Shown: positions 35,657-45,219 of the stretch, one piece after another
How the letters are laid out: each line of letters opens with the position of its first letter
How positions within the stretch are numbered: the first letter of the stretch is position 1
NCBI GenBank assembly: GCA_018260565.1
Contig: JAGLAZ010000002.1
Span: 17,421-81,420, forward strand
Length of the DNA: 64,000 nt
Reading direction: 5' to 3'
DNA from: Flavobacteriaceae bacterium
Lineage (GTDB): Bacteria; Bacteroidota; Bacteroidia; Flavobacteriales; Weeksellaceae
Position numbers and translations under genes: made by a program
The notes under the pieces: model-generated
The model's database searches: none
The model's input: only the letters and a program-made list of their open reading frames with translations
Told to the model about the DNA's origin: nothing

Positions 35657-36448
35657 ATGAAAATTTTTGGAGTTATCCGTAAAATGAAAGCCGTAATGGG
35701 AAATCCACTGCGGTATTATTTATTTTTAGATAAGGATGTTCTATTACTTAATACAGTCTTTGGCAGGGAGATTATAATTACACACGAAGGCTACTCTTGC
35801 TGTAACTGTGGGAAAGATGTACCCTTATTCAGGATGGGATTTTGTAAAAAGTGTTTTTTTGAAAGTCCCTATGCCTCCGAAACTATCATACGTCCAGAAC
35901 TTTCCCGTGCCCATTTAGGAGAAGAGGAAAGAGATCTGGAGGTGGAAAAGCAAATACAGCTACAGCCACATGTAGTGTACCTAAGCTATACAGGTGATAT
36001 AAAAGTAGGAGTAACTAGAAAGTCAAATATTCCTTCTCGCTGGGTAGATCAGGGAGCTACCTATGCGACTATTATTGCAGAAACGCCCAATAGATATGAG
36101 GCAGGACTAATAGAAGTCACTTTAAAAAACCATATATCAGATACTACGGCTTGGCGTAAAATGTTAGAAGATTCTGGGGATAGCATACCGGATTTTGAAA
36201 CCGCGCTGCAAAGAATTGAAGAATATTGGCCGGAAGAAAGTAAAGCTTTTAAAAAAGATAACTTAGAAGTAATACGCCTCCAATATCCTTACTCTCCTCC
36301 TGAAAAAATAATAGGGCTAAAATTAGAAAAATCCCCAAAAATAAGTGGTGTTTTATCAGGTATTAAAGGGCAATATCTAAATCTAGATACAGGTTTATTA
36401 AATTTATATGCCCATGAAGGCTATAAAATATCACTCGAAATTAATTAA
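35657..36448 (+). CDS. DUF2797-family protein with zinc-ribbon-like cysteines
   Basis: A 263-residue cytosolic protein of the DUF2797 family. Near residues 52-75 it has two Cys pairs, SCCNCGKDVP and FCKKCFFESP, that look like a zinc ribbon. The middle contains VVYLSYTGDIKVGVTRKSNI and RWVDQGA, similar to a GIY-YIG-like nuclease fold without clear catalytic residues. The function is unknown. It is seven bases upstream of the AsmA-like gene. Confidence 0.85.
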   Translation: MKIFGVIRKMKAVMGNPLRYYLFLDKDVLLLNTVFGREIIITHEGYSCCNCGKDVPLFRMGFCKKCFFESPYASETIIRPELSRAHLGEEERDLEVEKQIQLQPHVVYLSYTGDIKVGVTRKSNIPSRWVDQGATYATIIAETPNRYEAGLIEVTLKNHISDTTAWRKMLEDSGDSIPDFETALQRIEEYWPEESKAFKKDNLEVIRLQYPYSPPEKIIGLKLEKSPKISGVLSGIKGQYLNLDTGLLNLYAHEGYKISLEIN

Positions 36449-36454
36449 TACGCT

Positions 36455-38626
36455 ATGAAAAAACCGATAAAAATTGCCTTAATATCACTCGCTGTATTAG
36501 GCGCTCTTATATTTGGTGGGCAGATTTACTTTAATTATTGGTTACAAAATCATCTTCCAGAATATTTACGAGACAAGACGCCCTTTGTTATTCAATATAA
36601 AGATTTACAAGTGGGTCTTTGGAACGGTGATATTACCGCTACTCAGGTTTCAATTTATAATAAAGATCCTAAAGATTCAAAAATAAAAATTAAAGGAACC
36701 GTGGCTGAAGCTAAAGTTTCTCGTTTGGGTTTATTCGGTATTATTACAGGCGGTGATGTTTCAGCTAAAAGATTAAGTATTACCAATCCTAACCTTGAAA
36801 TCATCCTACCAGATCCTAAAAGACCAAAAGACCCGAATAAAAAGGAATCTAAGATACCATCATTCCGAGATTTTGTAGTTACAGATGGAACTATTAAAAT
36901 TTATAAATATTCTGGAGCACCTTTTATTTCTGCAGAACAACTGAATGTGGAAATAGATAAACTTCAGTTTAATAATGATGCAGAAGATAAACTCCCTCTT
37001 ACATTTGATTCCTATAAAATAAACGCAAGAAACTTTTTACTCCAGCCAGATGAAGTATATAGATTTACTTCTCCTCATGTATATACGAATGATGCTAAAA
37101 CGAAGTTTGAGCAATTTAAGATGGAGCCACTTATCAGTTTTCAAGAATTTCAATCTCGGTTTCCTACGAAAAGATCCCTATTTAATGTACGTACAGATTT
37201 ATTAGAATTCTCGGAATTGGTCCTTAGTGATAAAAAATTAAATCTGGGAGACATTCATCTTAATAAGCCTTTAATTCAGATTTTTTCCAATGACAATGCC
37301 ATCAAACCTAAAGAAAAATCTTTTAGTAATGAACTTTCTCTTACTAAATTAAGGATCACAGATGGAAGTGTGCAATATGAAACCAGTAAAAATCAAAAGT
37401 TCAGCTTAAATCAGCTAAATATTGATGCTGATGAACTGAAAATAGATAAAGAAACAGCACAAGGGGGGCTCCCTTTTTCTTACAAGGATTTTGATGTAAA
37501 ATTTAAGAATTTTAGCATGCCTAGTGGGAGATTTTATGTTTTAGAGGCATCATCTGGTCATGCTAAACCATCAAGTCTAGAAGTACTTAATTATGCCTTT
37601 CGTCCTACTCTTAGCCGAGAAGCACATGCCAAGGCTATTTCTGTAGAAGAGGATTATTATGATATCACAGGTCAAAAACTAAATGCCACGGGTATAGACT
37701 GGAAGGTAACCAATAATCAGCCTGATATCACAATAGATAACTTAATTCTATCTGCAGTAACAGCTAAAATATATCGAGATAAAAACCCTACAGATGCTCC
37801 AGAAACAAGGAAAAAGCTATACAGCGAATCGCTCAGAGGTATAAAGTTTCCATTGTGGGTAAAAACCTTAAATTTAAATAATTCATTTGTTTCATATGCC
37901 GAGCAAGCTCCCGGCACGGATGCTCCTGGTGTTTTGGATTTACATCAAATTAATGCAACGATTAAAAATGTCAATTCTGCTAAGAAAAAAGATGCTCCCA
38001 CAAAGGTGGAAATTTTAGGAAAATTCATGCTTTATAACTCAGCTCCGGCTCAATTATCGTGGAGCTTTGATGTGGCAAATACATCAGATGCATTTAATAT
38101 TGGGGCTACAATCACAGGATTACCAGCAGAGAAGATTGAAAGATTTGTGAAAAACTATGCTAATATTGGCTTGTCTGGAGTAATTAATCTTATTAAGTTT
38201 AATTTTAATGGTACTAATTCTTACATCGGTGGAAGCTATCAAATGCAGCATCAAAATCTGAAGGTAGAAATTAATAACAAAAAAACGGGAGAGCAAAATG
38301 GGCTACTAAGTAAAGCAGCAAACATAATCCTTAAAAATGATACTAAAGGTGGGCCGGAAGTAGTACAGGTAAACGTAAAAAGGGAAAATAATGCTTTCTT
38401 TAATTTTTTATGGAAAGGTATAGAGCAAGGCTTAAAAAAAGTTCTAATTGGTGAGAATTATCAAGACTTAGAGCAGCATGCAGAAAATATACAGTCTGCG
38501 GTGAAAGACACCAAGGAGGCAGTTAAGAATATTAAAACAGATTTTAAATCTGCCGTAAAGGATGTGAAAAAGGAAGCCAAATCTGTAAAAGAAACTATCA
38601 AGGGAATTTTCAAAAAGAAAGATTAG
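36455..38626 (+). CDS. AsmA-like envelope protein, hypothetical
   Basis: A 723-residue protein with an N-terminal membrane anchor (about 5-27, IALISLAVLGALIFGGQIYF) and a large domain of repeated beta strands in the style of AsmA/DUF748 proteins (for example FVIQYKDLQVGLWNGDITAT, and several GSVQYETS/KFSLNQLNID-type blocks). The last 75 residues switch to a Lys/Glu/Val heptad-like pattern (AVKDTKEAVKNIKTDFKSAV), likely a long helix. AsmA-like proteins are thought to shuttle lipids across the envelope. The link is structural and weak at the sequence level. It is 57 bases upstream of mutL. Confidence 0.7.
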   Translation: MKKPIKIALISLAVLGALIFGGQIYFNYWLQNHLPEYLRDKTPFVIQYKDLQVGLWNGDITATQVSIYNKDPKDSKIKIKGTVAEAKVSRLGLFGIITGGDVSAKRLSITNPNLEIILPDPKRPKDPNKKESKIPSFRDFVVTDGTIKIYKYSGAPFISAEQLNVEIDKLQFNNDAEDKLPLTFDSYKINARNFLLQPDEVYRFTSPHVYTNDAKTKFEQFKMEPLISFQEFQSRFPTKRSLFNVRTDLLEFSELVLSDKKLNLGDIHLNKPLIQIFSNDNAIKPKEKSFSNELSLTKLRITDGSVQYETSKNQKFSLNQLNIDADELKIDKETAQGGLPFSYKDFDVKFKNFSMPSGRFYVLEASSGHAKPSSLEVLNYAFRPTLSREAHAKAISVEEDYYDITGQKLNATGIDWKVTNNQPDITIDNLILSAVTAKIYRDKNPTDAPETRKKLYSESLRGIKFPLWVKTLNLNNSFVSYAEQAPGTDAPGVLDLHQINATIKNVNSAKKKDAPTKVEILGKFMLYNSAPAQLSWSFDVANTSDAFNIGATITGLPAEKIERFVKNYANIGLSGVINLIKFNFNGTNSYIGGSYQMQHQNLKVEINNKKTGEQNGLLSKAANIILKNDTKGGPEVVQVNVKRENNAFFNFLWKGIEQGLKKVLIGENYQDLEQHAENIQSAVKDTKEAVKNIKTDFKSAVKDVKKEAKSVKETIKGIFKKKD

Positions 38627-38683
38627 AATAGTTTCAACGAAATCTCTAACATTTTTCTATCAAATTGCGTAATTTTACCCCTT

Positions 38684-40435
38684 ATGGGTGATGTTATTCA
38701 GTTACTTCCAGATCATGTGGCCAATCAGATAGCCGCCGGAGAAGTCGTACAAAGACCTGCATCTGTAGTTAAGGAGCTTTTGGAAAATGCCCTAGATGCA
38801 GGTTCGGAAAATATAGAAATCCATATCCGGGATGCTGGGCGAAACCTCATTCAAATATTAGATGATGGAAATGGTATGTCTCCTACTGATGCTAGAATGG
38901 CATTTGAACGGCATGCAACATCCAAAATACGAAGTTCTGAGGATATTTTTACTATTAGTACTAAAGGATTCCGGGGTGAAGCATTAGCATCCATTGCTGC
39001 AGTAGCCCAAGTAGAACTAAGAACACGCCAAGCAGATGCTCCCGTAGGTACAGCGATCTATTTAGAAGGCAGTGATATTAAATTTCAAGAACCTTGTCAG
39101 TTTTCTCCAGGAACAAGTATCAGTGTCAAAAATCTCTTTTATAATGTTCCTGCTAGGCGAAAATTCCTAAAAAATAACAGTGTAGAGTTTCGTCATATTA
39201 TTGATGAATTTCATCGGGTAGCACTTCCTCATCCCGATACCGCATTTGATCTTTTTCATAATGATGAGCCCGTTTTTAGGCTCAGGAAAGGGCAATTCCA
39301 GCATAGAATTTTAGACATTTTTGGTAGAAAATTGCAACCTGCACTTGTCCCTGTACAAGAGGATCTTGGATGGGTAAGTCTATCCGGTTATGTAGCCAAA
39401 CCAGAGGCAGCCAAGAAAAATAGAGGAGAGCAATTTTTCTTCGTTAATAACAGATTTTTTAAAAGCCCATATCTTCATCGCGCCGTACAAGATGCCTTTG
39501 AGGGACTACTACTGCCAGGATACTCGCCATCTTACTTTTTACTAATAGAAATTCCGCCGGAAAAAATAGATGTAAATATTCATCCCCAAAAAACTGAAAT
39601 AAAATTTGAGGATGAAAACCTAATTTTTGCTCTTATACGGAGTACCGTAAAACGGGCATTAGGCATATATAATGTGGCTCCTAGTCTTCGGTTTGATGCT
39701 CCATTAGGATTGGAATCTGTGCTATCTTCTGGTACCACATCTTCATCCTCTGGCCATATTTCTGGAGGGATCCAGGTGCCACGAGATTATAATCCTTTTA
39801 AAGATGAGGTTGCGGGTCCTTTAGGAAGTGTAAGTTTTCCCGCCCAAGATATGGAGCCTTCTAAAATTAATCTGTTTCCAGATGAGGATTTAGATGAAGA
39901 TTTGATGCGCCTTCCTAATGGATATTGGCTTTATAATGATGGGGAAAGATGCCTAATGATAGATCCTGGTAGGATGCACCGCCTTTTAGTAAAAGAATCA
40001 AAAGATAGTTCGCCGCTAACTGCTGTAAGCACACCTCTTTTATTTTCTATGGAGTACCATATGAGCGAGCCGGAGCGGCTACGGCTGCGGCAAATGAAAA
40101 AATATTTAGCAAAAGTGGGCTTTCAGCTGGAAATAAAACATGAAAGTACATTACTCATCAATTCAGTGCCTTATGGGCTCAATGAAGCGCGTCTCCATTC
40201 ATTTTTTGAACGTCTCTTCGAAATCACAGAATTAGATTCCGAAGAAGCATTTTTACAGGCATATCAAGAACGTTGGAAAGCTTCCCAAGCGCGCTCTCGC
40301 TTTGATTTTTTGTATAAAAAAGATGTAGAGGAAGTGATAAAACAATTCACAAAGCTGGGTTTTCCTAAGTATTTACCAGATGGGAAACGATGCTATATGG
40401 AACTTCCATTGGAGGAATTTAAAAATAAATTTTAA
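38684..40435 (+). CDS. mutL: DNA mismatch repair protein MutL
   Basis: Mismatch-repair mediator, 583 residues. The N-terminal GHKL ATPase motifs are intact: LLENALDAGSENIEI near residue 31-45, DDGNGMSPTDA and TKGFRGEALASIAAVAQ, with the second half IPPEKIDVNIHPQKTEIKF. The C-terminal dimerisation domain is present. However, at the place where endonuclease-type MutL has DQHAxxExxxxE, this one reads LMIDPGRMHRLLVKES, and no CPHGRP motif is seen near the end (GKRCYMELPLEEF). It therefore lacks the recognisable nicking site. Its stop overlaps the rhomboid start (TAATG). Confidence 0.94.
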   Translation: MGDVIQLLPDHVANQIAAGEVVQRPASVVKELLENALDAGSENIEIHIRDAGRNLIQILDDGNGMSPTDARMAFERHATSKIRSSEDIFTISTKGFRGEALASIAAVAQVELRTRQADAPVGTAIYLEGSDIKFQEPCQFSPGTSISVKNLFYNVPARRKFLKNNSVEFRHIIDEFHRVALPHPDTAFDLFHNDEPVFRLRKGQFQHRILDIFGRKLQPALVPVQEDLGWVSLSGYVAKPEAAKKNRGEQFFFVNNRFFKSPYLHRAVQDAFEGLLLPGYSPSYFLLIEIPPEKIDVNIHPQKTEIKFEDENLIFALIRSTVKRALGIYNVAPSLRFDAPLGLESVLSSGTTSSSSGHISGGIQVPRDYNPFKDEVAGPLGSVSFPAQDMEPSKINLFPDEDLDEDLMRLPNGYWLYNDGERCLMIDPGRMHRLLVKESKDSSPLTAVSTPLLFSMEYHMSEPERLRLRQMKKYLAKVGFQLEIKHESTLLINSVPYGLNEARLHSFFERLFEITELDSEEAFLQAYQERWKASQARSRFDFLYKKDVEEVIKQFTKLGFPKYLPDGKRCYMELPLEEFKNKF

Positions 40436-41193
40436 TGTTAAAAAATATACCGCCCGTAACACGTAATCTACTTATTATTAACCTAATAGTATATCTTCTC
40501 AGTAATTTTGTTTTAAATGAAGCTTGGGCCTTCGAATATTTGGCTGGATATTTTCCGCTTTCTCCTTTATTTAAAATTTGGCAACCTATAACCCACATGT
40601 TCATGCACGCGGGAATCAGCACACCTGGAGGGATCACTCATATTTTATTCAATATGATTACGCTTTATAGTTTTGGGCCTGTTTTGGAACATACATTAGG
40701 TTTCAGAAAATATGCAGGTCTTTATTTTTTGGCAGGATTGGGAGGGTTTTTTCTATACAATTTGATTAATTATATAGAATTTCAAAATTATATGCAAAGT
40801 TTAAATATAGCAGGTTATAGTCCTGGTTTATTCTTTCAAAATGTAAGGTTAATGTTAGCAGGGAAGGGAGATCCTAATGCATTTCAATCTTGGCCTGAAA
40901 TTACTGGAGAAGCCTTAAAAATCATTACCACCCCCATGGTAGGCGCTTCCGGAGCTATTTTTGGTGTTATGGCAGCCTTTACTACCTTTTACCCTAATGC
41001 CAAATTGATATTTTTATTTATACCGTTTCCTATTAAAGCAAAGTATATACTTCCAGGAATACTGCTTGTTTCTGTGGTATTAGGATATACAGGGGGAATG
41101 GCAGGAATAGCACATACTGCCCATATTGGCGGGGCTTTGGTAGGATTTATTCTAGCTCTGCTGTGGAAGAAAAAGATGCTAATCCATTCCTAA
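40435..41193 (+). CDS. Rhomboid-family intramembrane serine protease
   Basis: Polytopic membrane protease of 252 residues. The catalytic Ser lies in VGASGAIFGVMAAF (near residue 171) and the catalytic His in HTAHIGGALVGFILAL (near residue 232); the HMFMHAGI loop and the ITHILFNM segment supply the conserved early helices. About six membrane helices are visible, as in bacterial rhomboids. The substrate is unknown. Translation is probably coupled to mutL through a one-base overlap. Confidence 0.92.
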   Translation: MLKNIPPVTRNLLIINLIVYLLSNFVLNEAWAFEYLAGYFPLSPLFKIWQPITHMFMHAGISTPGGITHILFNMITLYSFGPVLEHTLGFRKYAGLYFLAGLGGFFLYNLINYIEFQNYMQSLNIAGYSPGLFFQNVRLMLAGKGDPNAFQSWPEITGEALKIITTPMVGASGAIFGVMAAFTTFYPNAKLIFLFIPFPIKAKYILPGILLVSVVLGYTGGMAGIAHTAHIGGALVGFILALLWKKKMLIHS

Positions 41194-41200
41194 TTACTCA

Positions 41201-42280
41201 ATGGGTGTAACGGTACAAGCTGTAGTAAAGCGAAAAAAATCTTTGTATAGATTCCTATCCTTTATTCATGCCTTGATTGTTTGTGGGATGTTTGCAACAT
41301 GGGCAAGCCGATGGAGTTCTGTACAATTTCTTGGATTCTCGGGAGTATATTTTAATTATCTGGCCTTTACTTTCCCCTTATTTTTTCTTTTACATATACT
41401 ACTCTTACTAAATTGGCTACTAATATCGAGGAAGAAATTTCTAATATTTTTACTCATAGGCTTGCCTAGTTTTCTATTGTTAAAACCTTGGGTGTCATTT
41501 TCCTTTAATTCAGAAACTTCTCACCAAAGTCAACAGGATCTTAAGATTATAAGTTTTAATGTTTTAAAAATAGAAAGAGGTAATGATGCCCAATTGATGA
41601 AGTTTCTATCGCAGGAAAAGCCAGATATATTGCTGCTTCAGGAGGCAAATTCCTTTCCTTTTACCGGATTGCATTCTTATAATACATGGAACTATGTAGG
41701 TAAACAGTTAGTAAAAATATACACACACTTTCCTATTGTTCGTTCCGGAAGGATTTTTACTGATAAAAATGGAGAAGCTTATTTTGCAGATATTAATGTG
41801 GAAGGTAAAACGGTGCGAGTAATTTCAGCATATTTATATCCTTTCAGTCTAGATTCACAAGCTGCAGATGATTTGCCAGAGCCTACTAAAAGCAGTATCA
41901 AACAAAAGATAATCATTTTAAAAAAAATGGCACCTATTTTTAATATCCATCAAAATCTAATTCAAAAAATCAGGGAGTGTATTCGTGAAAGCCCAGATCC
42001 TACTCGTGTAATTTTAGGTGGAGACCTTAACTCTTTGCCCAATTCATATGAGTACTTTGCCTTAGCTGATGTGCTTAAAGACGGATTTGTGGAGGGTCCT
42101 GGGAAATCTAATCAAAAGGGAATATTAATAGGTGAAACCTTCCACTCTTTCTCTTTTCCTTTAAAAATTGACTATATATTTCATTCTAAAAAGATAAAGT
42201 TATTAGAATATAAAATTCATAATAACATTCTCTATTCAGATCATTATCCTACCACCGCCTCATTTTCTATTTTTAAATGA
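41201..42280 (+). CDS. Endonuclease/exonuclease/phosphatase-family membrane protein
   Basis: A 359-residue protein with three N-terminal hydrophobic segments (about 17-95) followed by an EEP domain: LKIISFNVLKIERG, DILLLQEANSFPF with the catalytic Glu, VILGGDLNSLPNS with the Asp/Asn pair, and SDHYPTTASF with the C-terminal His. EEP proteins hydrolyse phosphodiester bonds in nucleic acids, lipids or other substrates. The membrane anchoring argues against a purely nucleic-acid role, but this is inference. It lies eight bases after the rhomboid gene. Confidence 0.85.
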   Translation: MGVTVQAVVKRKKSLYRFLSFIHALIVCGMFATWASRWSSVQFLGFSGVYFNYLAFTFPLFFLLHILLLLNWLLISRKKFLIFLLIGLPSFLLLKPWVSFSFNSETSHQSQQDLKIISFNVLKIERGNDAQLMKFLSQEKPDILLLQEANSFPFTGLHSYNTWNYVGKQLVKIYTHFPIVRSGRIFTDKNGEAYFADINVEGKTVRVISAYLYPFSLDSQAADDLPEPTKSSIKQKIIILKKMAPIFNIHQNLIQKIRECIRESPDPTRVILGGDLNSLPNSYEYFALADVLKDGFVEGPGKSNQKGILIGETFHSFSFPLKIDYIFHSKKIKLLEYKIHNNILYSDHYPTTASFSIFK

Positions 42281-42675
42281 AATTTTTTTCTATATACCTG
42301 CCGATTTTCTTAGGTGTACTTATAAGTTCAAGCTCCTGCAGTAAAAAAGAAATAAAACAAGCCCCCTCAGGATACTCCGCAAAAGAGCTTAGACCTCCCT
42401 ACGATACCTTGCCAAAAGATTCCTTCAGCCCGGGGGCAATTCCGGAGGAAATTTTTCAAAACTTGCGCGTAAATTCTAAATCTTATCAAGATTCTTTAGC
42501 AAAAAAGAAAATAGAAGATTTGGCTGCTCAAAAGGACAGTAAAAAAAAGGATTCAATTGAGAAATTAGGTCAAAAAGAAAAGGCCGCTAAAAAGGAAAAA
42601 GATAAAAATTCTAACGAGAAATCTCAAGCCCAAAAAGAGACTGAAGTATTGAAATCTGAACAAAGAGGGAACTAA
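42277..42675 (+). CDS. Small lysine-rich lipoprotein, hypothetical
   Basis: A 132-residue predicted lipoprotein: signal FFSIYLPIFLGVLISSSSC with the lipobox Cys at about residue 21. The middle contains ELRPPYDTLPKDSFSPGAIP. The second half (about 75-130) is almost entirely Lys, Glu, Asp, Ser, Ala and Gln, probably an extended or coiled-coil helix. No family was recognised. The start overlaps the EEP gene stop (ATGA), and its own TAA overlaps the stop of the convergent GH3 gene. Confidence 0.75.
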   Translation: MKFFSIYLPIFLGVLISSSSCSKKEIKQAPSGYSAKELRPPYDTLPKDSFSPGAIPEEIFQNLRVNSKSYQDSLAKKKIEDLAAQKDSKKKDSIEKLGQKEKAAKKEKDKNSNEKSQAQKETEVLKSEQRGN

Positions 42676-44204
42676 GAGGTCTTAACTTTATTATTTTCCT
42701 CCAACAGCGGATCCAGATATTCGCGAGTATTGCTGAGACGAGGTACCTTGTTTTGTCCACCCAGTTTTCCGCGTTGCTGGAGCCAAGTATAAAACACATT
42801 TTCCCTTCCTATGTGAAGAATTGGAGGGGAAAGTGTCATATTCTGATAGCGTTTCGCGTCATAGTCTGAGTTGAGTCTGCGTAACTCTGCATCAAAGGCT
42901 TCCCAAAAAAGATCTGGTTTTTCCGGAGCGGTATAAAATTCCACCAGCCACTCATGCGCACCAGAATTTTCACCTGTCATAAAAACGGGTGCGGCGGTAT
43001 AATCTTTTATGCTGCAAGAGAATTCTTGGCATACCTTGGCAAATGCCGCCTCCACATTATCTATCATCAGTTCCTCCCCGAAAGCATTGATGTGGTGTTT
43101 CGTTCTTCCCGTTACTATAATGCGGTGAGGTTTTAGGCTGGTAAATTTTATAGTGTCCCCTATGATATAACGCCAAAGCCCGCCATTTGTTGTAATTACG
43201 AGAGCATAATTTTTACCGATTTCCACCTCTTCTAAAGTGAGGGTTTTGGGTTGAGAGGAACCGAGGAAATCTTCCATCGGGATAAACTCATAGAAAACCC
43301 CATAATCCAGCATGAGCAGCATTTCCTTAATTCCCGGCTGGTCTTGGATGGCAAAAAAACCTTCGGAGGCATTGTATATCTCGTAGTATTGGATGTCTTT
43401 ACCAATGATTTTTTTGTATTCCTGCTCATACGGCCGAAAACTGATGCCCCCATGAAAAAACACCTCTAAATCCGGCCATAATTGGCTGATATTTTCTTTA
43501 CCGGTATGGTCTAAAATCTTTCTAAGTAGGACCAGCATCCAGCTGGGAACGCCACTCATACTACCTACATTTTCTTTGGTTACCTGGCTTACGATAGCTT
43601 CTAGCTTGCTTTCCCACTCGCTCATCAGCGATATTTTTTTGTTGGGCGTGGTGGTTATTTCTATCCAGGGAGGGAGATTATCAATTAAAATGGCGGAGAG
43701 ATCTCCAAATTTTGTATTAAAATTTTGATAGAGCTCTGCGCTACCTCCTAATCGTAAATTTTTATTGCCAAAAAGCTTATTATTCGGATGATTGTTACAA
43801 TAAATTGCGATTAAATCTTTCCCAGCTTTATAATGGCAGTCCTCCAAACTTTCATCAGATATAGGGATGAACTTACTGCGGGCATTGGTAGTTCCAGACG
43901 ATTTTGCGAAATGCCGAATGTAGCCCGGCCAAATGATATCTGCCTCGCCTTGGCGTGCGCGCTCTATCCATGGCTCTATGTCCTCATAATGGACGAGGGG
44001 AACCTGTTGCTGGAAATCGCGTATACTGCTTATGTTTTTAAACCCGTATTGCTGACCATATTTGGTATCCTCCGCTTGAAATAATTGGGAAAAAAGTACC
44101 GATTTTTGGGTTTCGACTGGAAACTGAAAAAAATTTTTGATTTGATCTACCCGTTGGCGAATAAACCAATTGACCACAGAATTAAACAGAGTTTTTGTCG
44201 GCAT
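42672..44204 (-). CDS. GH3 auxin-responsive promoter family protein
   Basis: A 510-residue acyl-adenylating enzyme homologous to plant GH3 amido synthetases. Seen: the ATP-binding FAKSSGTTNARSKFIPIS near residues 95-112, FFHGGISFRPYEQEY, the YNASEGFFAIQDQ motif with the acidic adenylate ligand, and VTGRTKHHINAFGEELM with the hinge Lys/Asp region. Bacterial GH3 proteins are presumed to join a carboxylic acid to an amine; the substrates are unknown. It converges on the small lipoprotein gene with a four-base overlap. Confidence 0.9.
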   Translation of the reverse strand: MPTKTLFNSVVNWFIRQRVDQIKNFFQFPVETQKSVLFSQLFQAEDTKYGQQYGFKNISSIRDFQQQVPLVHYEDIEPWIERARQGEADIIWPGYIRHFAKSSGTTNARSKFIPISDESLEDCHYKAGKDLIAIYCNNHPNNKLFGNKNLRLGGSAELYQNFNTKFGDLSAILIDNLPPWIEITTTPNKKISLMSEWESKLEAIVSQVTKENVGSMSGVPSWMLVLLRKILDHTGKENISQLWPDLEVFFHGGISFRPYEQEYKKIIGKDIQYYEIYNASEGFFAIQDQPGIKEMLLMLDYGVFYEFIPMEDFLGSSQPKTLTLEEVEIGKNYALVITTNGGLWRYIIGDTIKFTSLKPHRIIVTGRTKHHINAFGEELMIDNVEAAFAKVCQEFSCSIKDYTAAPVFMTGENSGAHEWLVEFYTAPEKPDLFWEAFDAELRRLNSDYDAKRYQNMTLSPPILHIGRENVFYTWLQQRGKLGGQNKVPRLSNTREYLDPLLEENNKVKTS

Positions 44205-44208
44205 TTCA

Positions 44209-44216
44209 CAAATGTA
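44209..44216 (-). promoter_or_regulatory. Candidate -7 element of GH3 gene, nearly at the ATG
   Basis: Minus-strand TACATTTG, an exact TAnnTTTG match, ends five bases before the ATG at 44204, suggesting a leaderless transcript if used. Confidence 0.35.
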
Positions 44217-44267
44217 GGAAATTCAAATAAATGAATATTTAAACGATAGAGTGTAGTGAAAAGTAAA

Positions 44268-44287
44268 AACCGCCATGATTGGTGGTT
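44268..44287 (-). terminator. Terminator after surE
   Basis: Stem AACCGCCA / TGGTGGTT (eight pairs, one G-T) with loop TGAT. On the minus strand it is followed by TTTACTTTT, giving a run of five T residues with the stem end. It is placed right after the surE stop. Confidence 0.65.
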
Positions 44288-44315
44288 ATTTTAGTTAAAA
44301 ATTTAACCCTATCTA

Positions 44316-45080
44316 TTATTCTAGGGATTTCTTAAGTACATCTATATATTCATAGGCCGTTAAATCAAATTTTACGGGAACCACGCTTACATAGCCATTG
44401 GAAAGTGCATTTTCATCTGCATCCGGGCTGGAGTCCATATTATTAAAATAGCCCGTGAGCCAGTAGTATTTTTTGCCGTGCGGGTTGATGCGTTCATCAA
44501 AGTTTTCCTCCCATTTTGCATCTGCTTGTTTGCATACGCGGATACCTTTTATTTCCTCCGCAGGGAGTTTTGGGATATTTACATTAAGAACAATTCCCTG
44601 AGGGAGTGGATTGGCCAAAATTTTACGAACAATATCTTGTATAAACTCTTTAGATTGGGAAAAATCAGCATCCCAATTATAATCCAATAATGAAAATCCA
44701 ATGGCTTGTAAACCTTCTACACCGGCTTCTACAGCTGCAGACATCGTCCCGGAATAGATAACGTTGATGGAATTATTCGCACCGTGATTTATCCCGGAAA
44801 CCACTAAGTCTGGTTTGTAATCCAGTATTTTATCCAAAGCAAATTTTACACAATCCACAGGGGTACCACTAAGGGAATAATCCCGCTGCGGACCCTCCAG
44901 CGTAATTTCCTCAAAAGTAAGGGTAGAATTGATGGTTATGGCATGGCCTTTTCCGCTTTGAGGCGAGTTGGGCGCCACCACCGTCACATCTCCAATTTCA
45001 TTCATAAAACTTACCAAGGCGCGAATTCCAGGGGCCGTAATACCATCATCATTGGTGACTAATATTTTAGGTTTACTCAT
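44316..45080 (-). CDS. surE: 5'/3'-nucleotidase SurE
   Basis: Stationary-phase survival phosphatase that dephosphorylates nucleoside monophosphates. The 254-residue product starts KILVTNDDGITAPGIRAL with the metal-binding Asp-Asp, followed by VAPNSPQSGKGHAIT and VVSGINHGANNSINVIYSGT with the other metal ligands. The length is typical. It is divergent from the tail-specific protease gene, with 139 bases between them, and ends at a hairpin terminator. Confidence 0.95.
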   Translation of the reverse strand: MSKPKILVTNDDGITAPGIRALVSFMNEIGDVTVVAPNSPQSGKGHAITINSTLTFEEITLEGPQRDYSLSGTPVDCVKFALDKILDYKPDLVVSGINHGANNSINVIYSGTMSAAVEAGVEGLQAIGFSLLDYNWDADFSQSKEFIQDIVRKILANPLPQGIVLNVNIPKLPAEEIKGIRVCKQADAKWEENFDERINPHGKKYYWLTGYFNNMDSSPDADENALSNGYVSVVPVKFDLTAYEYIDVLKKSLE

Positions 45081-45219
45081 CTTTTTTCTTTGGGTAAAGA
45101 TATTAAACCAATTTTGTCTTTAATCTTTAAATAATTGTAATAAATCTATTCATTTACCCGGTCTGGCATCAATTTCACTATACTTAATTCTTATCTTAGC
45201 CCCTTATACAGTCCAAACC

